Below are positions 10,040 through 15,720 of a DNA stretch of 64,000 bases, one piece after another (position 1 is the first letter of the stretch; the number at the start of each line of letters is the position of its first letter). The notes under the pieces were generated by a model, which saw only the letters and a program-made list of their open reading frames with translations, made no database searches and was not told the origin of the DNA. The DNA is from Bacillota bacterium (GTDB lineage Bacteria; Bacillota; Clostridia; Christensenellales; UMGS416): positions 46,536-110,535 of the forward strand of contig JAEYPH010000019.1 in NCBI GenBank assembly GCA_023410875.1, given 5' to 3'. The position numbers and the translations under genes were made by a program.

Positions 10040-10150
10040 GTCGCCTGCCGACGGTTATCGGCAGGCGACAAGAGATAACAGGAAAGGACGTCTGAATCGC
10101 CTAGGCGCATCAGCGCCGACGGCGAACAGTGTGGAGTTTACTCCACACTG
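10040..10150 (-). promoter_or_regulatory. Composite 3' structure, ferredoxin copy (stop hairpin, P1, terminator)
   Basis: Read on the minus strand from the ferredoxin gene. P0 (10127-10150) is a perfect 10-bp hairpin CAGTGTGGAG/CTCCACACTG whose TAAA loop contains the TAA stop codon. P1 (10097-10125) has an outer stem TCGCC/GGCGA, an internal loop and an inner stem GGCGC/GCGCC with tetraloop TGAT. P3 (10040-10069) is a 12-bp terminator-like hairpin with GATAACCGTC at its tip; the following T-run is weak. The same three-part layout ends ftsZ (29821-29948) and rpsR (55883-56011) and occurs as an orphan at 12316-12488. Confidence 0.7.
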
Positions 10151-10326
10151 ATGACACTTACGGGGCAACCCTCGGCAGCCTCCTGTGCGGAGTCCTCGGC
10201 GCCGGCGGGCACTGTGTCCACATACACCTCCGCCTTGCCATCGTCGGCCATGCGGAACACCTCTGAGCAGACTTCAGGGCACAGGCCGCAGGAAATGCAG
10301 CCATCCCGATCGATGCTGGCCTTCAT
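10138..10326 (-). CDS. Small ferredoxin, single [4Fe-4S] type
   Basis: Ferredoxin-like electron carrier of 62 residues. It contains CISCGLCPEVC near the N-terminus and a distal GCPV, the arrangement of one-cluster [4Fe-4S] ferredoxins in which the fourth ligand is the remote Cys-Pro; the extra Cys in PEVC is often a disulfide partner. The rest is acidic, as usual. The ATG at 10326 follows AAGGAAGG with good spacing, so the longer in-frame start at 10371 is not used. It is a single gene. The stop codon lies in the loop of a perfect hairpin that begins the composite 3' structure. Partner enzymes cannot be told from context. Confidence 0.92.
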   Translation of the reverse strand: MKASIDRDGCISCGLCPEVCSEVFRMADDGKAEVYVDTVPAGAEDSAQEAAEGCPVSVISVE

Positions 10327-10406
10327 AGAAACACCTTCCTTCGCATTTGTTGAGGATAGTATAACCCACACTCAGGCCGGGAAACAGTATTCAAGGCAAC
10401 ATTTAT

Positions 10407-10498
10407 ACGACGGCAAATAAACATCGCACTCCAAATGTTTATTTGCCGTTGTAACCCCTTTGAGGGGTGGCAGCTAAATGTCGAAACATTTAGCTGCC
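10407..10498. repeat. Cluster of three perfect hairpins upstream of degV
   Basis: Three inverted repeats sit almost end to end: a 14-bp perfect stem CGGCAAATAAACAT/ATGTTTATTTGCCG (10411-10448, extendable by 4 bp with one G-T pair), ACCCCT/AGGGGT with a 3-base loop (10454-10468), and a 13-bp stem GGCAGCTAAATGT/ACATTTAGCTGCC with a CGAA loop (10469-10498). They lie between two divergent genes, upstream of the degV promoter. They could be cruciform-forming DNA, an insertion remnant or part of an RNA read in either direction. Confidence 0.8.
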
Positions 10499-10511
10499 GG
10501 GGTGAAAATGA

Positions 10512-10540
10512 TTGACCCACCATCGGTTCCCTGATATGCT
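10512..10540 (+). promoter_or_regulatory. Candidate degV promoter
   Basis: TTGACC (10512-10517), a 17-base spacer and TATGCT (10535-10540), about 34 bases upstream of the degV ATG. The ribosome site GAAGGACGG follows at about 10559. Confidence 0.75.
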
Positions 10541-10573
10541 TAGCATATAAAACTATCTTGAAGGACGGAACTT

Positions 10574-11401
10574 ATGAGACCCATTCAGATCGTCTGCGAC
10601 AGCACCGCTGCCTTCACCGCCGAAGAGATCCAACGCATGGGGCTTGAGGTCGTTCCGCTTAGTTTCCAGTTCAACGGTGAATCCATAGAAGAGGGCCTTC
10701 CGAACACCTATTCTGCCTTTTATGAAAAGCTTGCCGCGTCCAAGGCGTTTCCCACGACGTCTCAACCGCCGGTCTCACGCTTTCAGGATGTGTTCGAGCG
10801 GGCGCTGTCTTTGGGCCGGGATGTGGTGGCCGTGCTGCTGTCCGGCGGGCTCAGCGGCACCTGCAGCTCCGCGCAGGTGGCCGCGGAACACACCGATCCC
10901 AGCCGCATCACGGTCATTGATTCCCAGAGCGCCGTTGCGGGCTTAAAGAACCTGGTGACAGCCGCCTGGTTGGGCGCTCGAGCGGGAAACACCGCTGCGG
11001 ACATAAAAGCCATGGTCGAGGAGCGCGCCGGGCGCACCGGCATCGTGTTCACCGTGGGCGACCTGCTGTATCTCAAGCGCGGCGGGCGGCTGAACAACTC
11101 TCAATACTTTGTGGGCAAGCTGCTCAACATATTGCCCCTGTTGACGCTGCGCGAAGGAAAGATCTACCCGCAGGCCAAGGTCAAGGGCATAAAGGCCATG
11201 CTTTCCGCGCTGCAGCAGGCCGCGCCGGACAACACGCTGGGCATCACGCTGCTGCACATCAACAATCCGGAGGCTGTGGACACGCTGCGCGGCCTGCTAT
11301 TGGAGCGCTTCCCCGGCCTGACCATCGGTGTGGAGCCCATCAGCCCGGTCATCGGCTGCCACCTGGGGCCCGGCGCTCTGGGGTATTGCTTCCACTGGTA
11401 G
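10574..11401 (+). CDS. DegV family (fatty-acid-binding) protein
   Basis: DegV/FakB superfamily protein of 275 residues. In Firmicutes such proteins bind a fatty acid in the cytosol and, in the FakB case, present it to the kinase FakA. Seen here: the N-terminal IVCDSTAAF segment (family motif DSTaD/S), the ligand loop LLSGGLSGTCSSA and DSQSAVAGLKNLV, and a C-terminal GCHLGPGALGYCF that matches the family's closing motif. The length is normal. It is monocistronic behind its own promoter. Its last 105 bases overlap the end of the convergent GyrI-like gene, which is unusual. Confidence 0.93.
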   Translation: MRPIQIVCDSTAAFTAEEIQRMGLEVVPLSFQFNGESIEEGLPNTYSAFYEKLAASKAFPTTSQPPVSRFQDVFERALSLGRDVVAVLLSGGLSGTCSSAQVAAEHTDPSRITVIDSQSAVAGLKNLVTAAWLGARAGNTAADIKAMVEERAGRTGIVFTVGDLLYLKRGGRLNNSQYFVGKLLNILPLLTLREGKIYPQAKVKGIKAMLSALQQAAPDNTLGITLLHINNPEAVDTLRGLLLERFPGLTIGVEPISPVIGCHLGPGALGYCFHW

Positions 11402-11872
11402 CCAGAACTCCACATGGATCATGCCGTCGCCGGCGTCGGGGAGATATACCTCCATCTCCGGCGCGGCGCGGTGGCGCAGGCCCGATTGGGGCAGCCATCG
11501 CTCAAAGGCCAGCATCTCCGCTTCCACCAGCGCGTCGGGCATGATGCCCTGATTGCGGAAAATAGCCCACTCCCCCGCCGGTATGTGGAAGCTCTCGCAT
11601 CCCTCCGGCGCTTCGCCTTCCGCCCCTATACAATAATAGAAGTTACGGACGGCTGGGTCCTCCCGAATCAGCGACACCCCCAGAATCGTTCCGCCGGTCA
11701 CCGCTCCGGGTAACCCGCCGGTGGCCCGATGAAGTGCCTCCAAATGTCCGTTTACCCTACACTCAGCCCAGAATCGTCCAAAAGGCTCGTTGCTGGGCCC
11801 TTCGCCGCCGATCCATGTCGATTTGCCCGTCACTAAGAAGCCCGGCTTGTGCTCCACCCTGATCTGTACCAT
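11297..11872 (-). CDS. GyrI-like small-molecule binding domain protein
   Basis: Stand-alone GyrI/effector-binding (AraC-type ligand-binding) domain, 191 residues. Recognised by the N-terminal VQIRVEHKPGFLVTGKSTWIG, the central YYCIGAEGEAPEGCESFHIP, the WAIFRNQG strand and the closing AGDGMIHVEFWLPV. Family members sequester toxins or act as ligand domains; the ligand is unknown. The ATG at 11872 has AAGGCGG upstream; a longer start at 11965 is not family-like. The family fold ends at about VEFWLPVEA; the last roughly 26 residues are encoded antisense to degV and look like an extension gained by loss of an earlier stop. Confidence 0.85.
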   Translation of the reverse strand: MVQIRVEHKPGFLVTGKSTWIGGEGPSNEPFGRFWAECRVNGHLEALHRATGGLPGAVTGGTILGVSLIREDPAVRNFYYCIGAEGEAPEGCESFHIPAGEWAIFRNQGIMPDALVEAEMLAFERWLPQSGLRHRAAPEMEVYLPDAGDGMIHVEFWLPVEAIPQSAGPQVAADDRADGLHTDGQAGEALQ

Positions 11873-12176
11873 CGTTGCATACCGCCTTTTACTAGATGAT
11901 ACAGAGCTTAGCAGCCAACCATCCCGTGGACAAACCGCGCCTGGGACCAGGCTCGCCGCCCCCATGCTCTGGCGCGCCCGGCGCTTGCGCCCAAGTCTTC
12001 TTTCGCATCTTTATAAGCATTTGGTTGACAAGCGGCGGCTTTTTCTGTATCATACACTCGTTCCAGGGCAGATTAGATCAGAACGTGGTTTTCTCTGGAG
12101 CTCTAACGGTTAGCATCCCTAACCAACCACATCTGGTTTTTCCATCTTTACCGAAACCACTACATATTGTATTTTA
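11873..12176. other. Gene-free stretch upstream of the Pho-box promoter
   Basis: Open frames here have no ribosome site or family resemblance. I see no strong hairpin, repeat or promoter apart from AT-rich runs near 12150-12176 that lead into the phased repeats starting at 12177. Confidence 0.4.
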
Positions 12177-12241
12177 TTGACATCTTTCTTACAGGTTGTT
12201 TACAGGTCGTTCATGGTTTGTTCACAAAGCTTGACTATACT
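12177..12241 (+). promoter_or_regulatory. Pho-box promoter of a putative small RNA
   Basis: Five hexamers start at exactly 11-base steps: TTGACA (12177), CTTACA (12188), TTTACA (12199), TTCATG (12210) and TTCACA (12221). Nine bases after the last one is a -10, TATACT (12236-12241). There is no separate -35. TTNACA repeats at 11-bp phase are the known PhoP/PhoB-type site of Gram-positive phosphate-starvation promoters. The arrangement, including the 9-base gap, matches the one upstream of the lipoprotein at 63923. Confidence 0.82.
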
Positions 12242-12247
12242 CAAGGT

Positions 12248-12348
12248 GCAGTCAGCGATGGCGAGGGTCATCTGAGACGGCAGCAGTGCTTTTTCATTAC
12301 AATCCTCCTTACTCCTGCCCGGTGTCACAGCCGGGCATCTTTATTTTC
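12248..12348 (+). ncRNA. Putative phosphate-starvation small RNA with C-rich seed
   Basis: Inferred transcript of about 100 nt from the start expected for the TATACT -10 to a terminator hairpin TGCCCGG/CCGGGCA (12316-12337) followed by TCTTTATTTTC. It has no plausible gene: the only ATG-initiated frame near its start encodes five residues. Just before the terminator it carries AATCCTCCTTACTCC, complementary to AGGAGG ribosome sites, a feature of several Gram-positive regulatory RNAs with C-rich loops. Transcription and targets are inference. Readthrough would continue into the second structure ending at 12488. Confidence 0.55.
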
Positions 12349-12488
12349 GCCGCCGGCACGGTGGTGCCGTCGGCGATCTGGAGTCCCTGTTAAGAGGATA
12401 CGGAATCTCCCGGCGTCTCACCTGCGAGTGACCAGTAATGCGCAAGCGCATTACCTGACGGATAACCGTCGCCGGGAGATGATTTTTT
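12316..12488 (+). promoter_or_regulatory. Composite 3' structure, orphan plus-strand copy
   Basis: P0 is the terminator-like hairpin 12316-12337. P1 (12347-12376) has outer stem TCGCCG/CGGCGA and inner stem GGCAC/GTGCC with a 4-base loop, followed by TCTGGAG. P3 (12405-12480) has ATCTCCCGGCG/CGCCGGGAGAT as outer stem, encloses two extra hairpins (TAATGCGC/GCGCATTA and GACGG/CCGTC around the invariant GATAACCGTC) and is followed by six T (12483-12488). This is the only copy on the plus strand and the only one not directly behind a protein gene. Confidence 0.6.
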
Positions 12489-12565
12489 GTCCGTCTCACA
12501 TTTGCTTTTTGGTAACGGGGATCGCCTGTTGGCGGGTCTTAGTGAACGATTCTTACTGATCGTGC

Positions 12566-12703
12566 ATTGCCTCCGCCGGATGAACCGTCGTCGGCATCGG
12601 GCACATACTTCGTACTGTCATTCTGAGCGCAGCGAAGAATCCCCCATACTAATAACGGCAGCTTCTCGGGGGATTCTTCGGGCGCTATGCGTCCTCAGAA
12701 TGA
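12566..12703. repeat. Dispersed repeat B, copy 1 (with terminal inverted repeats)
   Basis: TGTCATTCTGAGCGCAGCG at 12616, continuing to CCCCC at 12645, is mirrored by GGGGGATTCTTCG...CTCAGAATGACC at 12668-12704, with about 9 extra bases in the right arm. The flank 12566-12615, reverse complemented, matches the flanks of copies at 29657 and 55735 (common GCCGACGACG and GGCGGAGGCAA). It looks like a miniature palindromic element; no coding capacity. Confidence 0.75.
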
Positions 12704-12726
12704 CCGAACCAGATAAGCACTCCTAA

Positions 12727-12796
12727 TTTTGGGGGTCCGAAGGTTTCCAAAGGGCGACCGGAAAGCCCTTTGGTCGCACCCGCAGGTGCGAAACCC
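12727..12796. repeat. Dispersed repeat A, copy 1
   Basis: Core GGGGTCCGAAGGTTTCC, hairpin 1 CCAAAGGGC/GCCCTTTGG, hairpin 2 TCGCACC-CGCA-GGTGCGA, then AAACC. Other copies are at 25365, 29526 (inverted) and 51902. Hairpin 2 differs between copies by paired changes that keep base pairing. Confidence 0.85.
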
Positions 12797-12802
12797 CTCC
12801 CT

Positions 12803-13114
12803 CTACTGTAAAGGAGCCTGAAAGTTACTTGCCTGCTGCTGTGCAACAGCATTCTTGCCCTTCTCTATCGCCTGCCCCTCCTTGGGGCACAGCAGCGCGA
12901 TGAGCTGCTGCAGCTCTCCGATATGCTGGCGCTCCTCATCGGCGATGTGAAAGAGCACCTTGCGCACGCGTTCGTCGTTGGTGGATATCGCGTGGGCCTC
13001 GTAACCGATGACCGCCTCAAACTCGTTGATGACATCCACCCGCAGCGCCTGCACCAAGTCGTCGGGCGATACGCCCTGCGCGTTGCCTATAAAAGGATTT
13101 CCCAAAACTGCCAT
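12803..13114 (-). CDS. Ferritin-like (demi-ferritin) domain protein
   Basis: Short ferritin-like protein of 103 residues with two helices: DVINEFEAVIGYEAHAIS and VRKVLFHIADEERQHIGELQQLI. The Glu/His pattern (E in NEFEAVI, EE and H in ADEERQH) matches one half of a diiron four-helix bundle, as in the encapsulin-associated demi-ferritins and short rubrerythrin-like proteins that must dimerise to form the iron site. The C-terminus NFQAPLQ does not resemble the usual encapsulin targeting peptide and no encapsulin gene is in the window. GGGAGG precedes the ATG. A role in iron oxidation or peroxide defence is inferred. Confidence 0.82.
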   Translation of the reverse strand: MAVLGNPFIGNAQGVSPDDLVQALRVDVINEFEAVIGYEAHAISTNDERVRKVLFHIADEERQHIGELQQLIALLCPKEGQAIEKGKNAVAQQQASNFQAPLQ

Positions 13115-13187
13115 GATTGCCCTCCCAAGTGTTTTGCCGGTAGCATGCGCAACGGCTGGCAGTTTATGCGTGAAATGGTTGGTGGGT

Positions 13188-13904
13188 TTAGAGCGCCGGC
13201 GGATAGACCCGTTGCCCGAAGATGGCCGAGCCCACGCGCACCATCGTGGCGCCCTCCTCTATGGCGATCTCGAAGTCGTGGCTCATGCCCATGGAAAGAT
13301 GGCGCATCTGGACGCTGCCCGTGGGGTTGGCCGCTAGAGACTCGAACAGCCCTCGCATGCGGGCGAAGGCCGGGCGCACCAGTTCGGTGTCTTCCACGGG
13401 CTGGGCAATCGTCATAAGGCCCAGCACCCTGATGTGCGTGAGCGCACCCAGCGCCCGCACGAAGTCCTCCGCCTGCTCCGGCGCCACGCCGGACTTGGTG
13501 GCTTCCGCCGAGATGTTGACCTGCGCCAGCACATCGGCCACGCGACCGGCGCGCTGGGCGCGGCGGTCGATCTCCCGGGCCAGGTCCAGGCTGTCCACCG
13601 AGTGGATCAGCGCCGCGTATTGCACGGCGTCCCGCGCCTTGTTGCTCTGCAGATGGCCGATCAGGTGCCACACGCAATCAGCCGGCAGCTCGCCGTGCTT
13701 GGCCAGCAGCTCCTGCACGCGGTTCTCGCCAAAGTGCCGCAAGCCCGCGTCATAGGCCTCCCGCACGCGGGCGGCCTCCACCGTCTTGCTCACGGCAATC
13801 AGCGTGACGGCCTGCGGGTCGCGCCCGGCCCTGCGAGCCGCGGCGTCCATGCGTTGGCGCACCATATCAATGTTTTGGCGGATGTCCTGTGCTTCGCCTG
13901 CCAT
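13188..13904 (-). CDS. yggS: YggS/PLPBP family pyridoxal phosphate homeostasis protein
   Basis: PLP-binding TIM-barrel protein of 238 residues that buffers free pyridoxal phosphate. Hallmarks: TLIAVSKTVE with the PLP Lys40, FGENRVQELLAK, WHLIGHLQSNKAR, the phosphate-binding LSMGMSHDFEIAI and VRVGSAIFG near the end. GGGAGG is spaced 6 bases before the ATG at 13904, whereas an ATG at 13910 would touch it. In many Firmicutes this gene sits next to sepF in the division region; here it is alone, 16 kb from ftsZ, followed after 73 bases by the demi-ferritin gene on the same strand. Confidence 0.96.
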   Translation of the reverse strand: MAGEAQDIRQNIDMVRQRMDAAARRAGRDPQAVTLIAVSKTVEAARVREAYDAGLRHFGENRVQELLAKHGELPADCVWHLIGHLQSNKARDAVQYAALIHSVDSLDLAREIDRRAQRAGRVADVLAQVNISAEATKSGVAPEQAEDFVRALGALTHIRVLGLMTIAQPVEDTELVRPAFARMRGLFESLAANPTGSVQMRHLSMGMSHDFEIAIEEGATMVRVGSAIFGQRVYPPAL

Positions 13905-13986
13905 CGTCATCCTCCCATGGCACTGTGTTCCTGCCTTTATGATAGCACAAAGCGCCGCCTTGGCAAACCGCCGCGGCCCTCTGCCG

Positions 13987-14006
13987 TGATATACTATATG
14001 AGTATA
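13987..14006 (+). promoter_or_regulatory. Extended -10 promoter with overlapping inverted repeat, GH5 gene
   Basis: TGATATACT (13987-13995) is an extended -10; no good -35 is present. The -10 forms one arm of TATACT/AGTATA (13990-13995 and 14001-14006), a possible operator. The ribosome site GGGAGG follows before the ATG at 14027. Confidence 0.5.
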
Positions 14007-14026
14007 CCGAAAACCGGGAGGTCGCC

Positions 14027-15676
14027 ATGAAGCCGAAGCTTATGCCCGCAGCGCTGCTGCTGCTCACCCTGCTGCTATCCGCCTGCGGTGCAAGGCCTGG
14101 GGCTTCGGGGGCTTCGCCCCTTTCTGCTACCTCCACGCTGGCAACGGTTGCGCCGACGGGTACACCCATCGCCACGGCAACGGCTACAGCCGCGGCCACG
14201 CCTACGCCCGCACCCTTCACCTACACGCCCCGCGCCAACAGCCGGCTGCCCGAGCCGACATGGTCGGATCTGCCCCAGTGGCACGGCTTCAACATCAACC
14301 ATCTGTGCGACATGTCCTACACCGACGGCGTCTTCGTGGAGAAGGAGTTCCGCCTGCTGGCGGAACAGGGCTTCAACTTCGCCCGTATCCCGCTGGATTA
14401 CCGCTTTTGGGCGCCCGGCGACGACTGGGCCGGCGTGCGGGAATCGCGGCTCAAGACGCTGGACGACGCCGTGGGTTGGGGCATCCAGTACGACATCCAT
14501 GTGAGCCTGGACCTGCACCGCGCGCCGGGCTATTGCGTGAACCCGCCGGCGGAGCCCGAGAGCCTGTGGACCAGCGCCGCCGCCCAGCAGGCCTGTGCCG
14601 CCCAATGGGCGATGCTGGCCCGGCGCTACCGGGATGTTCCCAACCGCAACATGAGCTTCAACCTGCTCAACGAGCCCGCCAACGTCAGCGCCGAGGCCTA
14701 TGAGAAGGTCGTGCGGCTGCTGGCGGACGCCATCCGCGCCGAGGACCCGGACAGGCTGATCATCGCCGACGGGCTGGACTACGCCACGGTGCCGCTGCCG
14801 CAGCTCAAGGATCTGCAGATCGCCCAGGCACTGCACAACTACAAGCCCATGCAGGTGACCCACTACAAGGCTTCGTGGGTGGAGGGCGCCGACGCCTATC
14901 CCGTGCCCGCGTGGCCGCTCGTCAGCCTGTCCGGCTATCTCTACGGGCCGCGCCAGGCCGCCCTCACCGCTCCCCTCGTCATCGACGGCCCAACCCCGCA
15001 TGCCGCCAAACTGACGCTGCACGTAAACCAGGTAAGCGATATGGCTCAACTGCAGGTGCTGTGCGACGGCCGGGTGGTCTTCAATGAAACGCTGCGCAGC
15101 TCCGCCGACCCAGCTACGTGCGAGAAGGTGATCTACGCGGAACAGTGGGGCATCTATCAGAACATCTTCAACCGTGACTACACCGCCGACATCCCTGCGG
15201 GCACGCAAAAGATCGAGGTGCGCCTCAAGGACGGCGATTGGCTGACGCTGACACAGCTGGCGTTGTCCTTCCCAGACGGCACGACAGCGGCCGCGACGTT
15301 CACGGGTCAGGAGTGGGGCGAACGCGCGCCGGACTTCCGCCTTTTGGATGGCAAGCTAATGCCCGGCGACAGCGTGGAGACGATGGACCGCGCGTGGCTG
15401 CGGGAACAGTTGCAACCGTGTGTGGATTTGAAGAACAGCGGTGTGGGCGTCATGATCGGCGAATGCGGCGTCTACAACCAAACGCCCCACGACGTCGCGC
15501 TGCGCTACATGGCCGACGCCATGGCGGTGTACCGCGAGTGTGGGTTCGGCTGGGCTGTGTGGGAGTACTTCGGCAGCTTCGGCATCTTCAACAGCCAGCG
15601 CAAGGATGTGACCTATGAGAAGATCGAAACCGGCGTCTTGCTGGACAGGGAGTTCTACGAAATCGTAAAACCGTGA
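14027..15676 (+). CDS. GH5-family glycoside hydrolase lipoprotein
   Basis: Surface lipoprotein of 549 residues. The signal peptide ends in LLSAC (lipid on Cys20), followed by a Thr/Ala/Pro-rich spacer to about residue 70. The barrel carries the GH5 acid/base in FNLLNEP (Glu216) and the nucleophile in VMIGECGVYN (Glu479), and ends FGWAVWEYFGSFG. Residues about 310-440 form an extra beta-rich stretch between the two catalytic Glu, looking like an inserted carbohydrate-binding sandwich. Likely an endo-beta-glucanase acting outside the cell; substrate not determinable. It is convergent with the cyclic glucan synthase and shares a bidirectional terminator with it. Confidence 0.88.
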   Translation: MKPKLMPAALLLLTLLLSACGARPGASGASPLSATSTLATVAPTGTPIATATATAAATPTPAPFTYTPRANSRLPEPTWSDLPQWHGFNINHLCDMSYTDGVFVEKEFRLLAEQGFNFARIPLDYRFWAPGDDWAGVRESRLKTLDDAVGWGIQYDIHVSLDLHRAPGYCVNPPAEPESLWTSAAAQQACAAQWAMLARRYRDVPNRNMSFNLLNEPANVSAEAYEKVVRLLADAIRAEDPDRLIIADGLDYATVPLPQLKDLQIAQALHNYKPMQVTHYKASWVEGADAYPVPAWPLVSLSGYLYGPRQAALTAPLVIDGPTPHAAKLTLHVNQVSDMAQLQVLCDGRVVFNETLRSSADPATCEKVIYAEQWGIYQNIFNRDYTADIPAGTQKIEVRLKDGDWLTLTQLALSFPDGTTAAATFTGQEWGERAPDFRLLDGKLMPGDSVETMDRAWLREQLQPCVDLKNSGVGVMIGECGVYNQTPHDVALRYMADAMAVYRECGFGWAVWEYFGSFGIFNSQRKDVTYEKIETGVLLDREFYEIVKP

Positions 15677-15681
15677 AGGAT

Positions 15682-15720
15682 AGAACAAGCAAGGCGACCG
15701 CCTTGCTTGTTCTGCATTTT
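15682..15720. terminator. Bidirectional terminator between GH5 and glucan synthase genes
   Basis: Perfect 14-bp stem AGAACAAGCAAGGC/GCCTTGCTTGTTCT with a GACC loop, followed on the plus strand by GCATTTT. It begins 6 bases after the GH5 stop and ends 7 bases before the convergent gene's stop. The T-run on the minus side is poor. Confidence 0.8.

Noticed and set aside
12400..12490. CRISPR-like array in the repeat-rich region
   Set aside because: The repeats are inverted and irregular, not direct repeats with regular spacers; no cas genes are in the window.
12167..12559. 130-codon open frame through the Pho-box region
   Set aside because: It starts upstream of the promoter, runs through three hairpins and a T-run, and shows no family resemblance.
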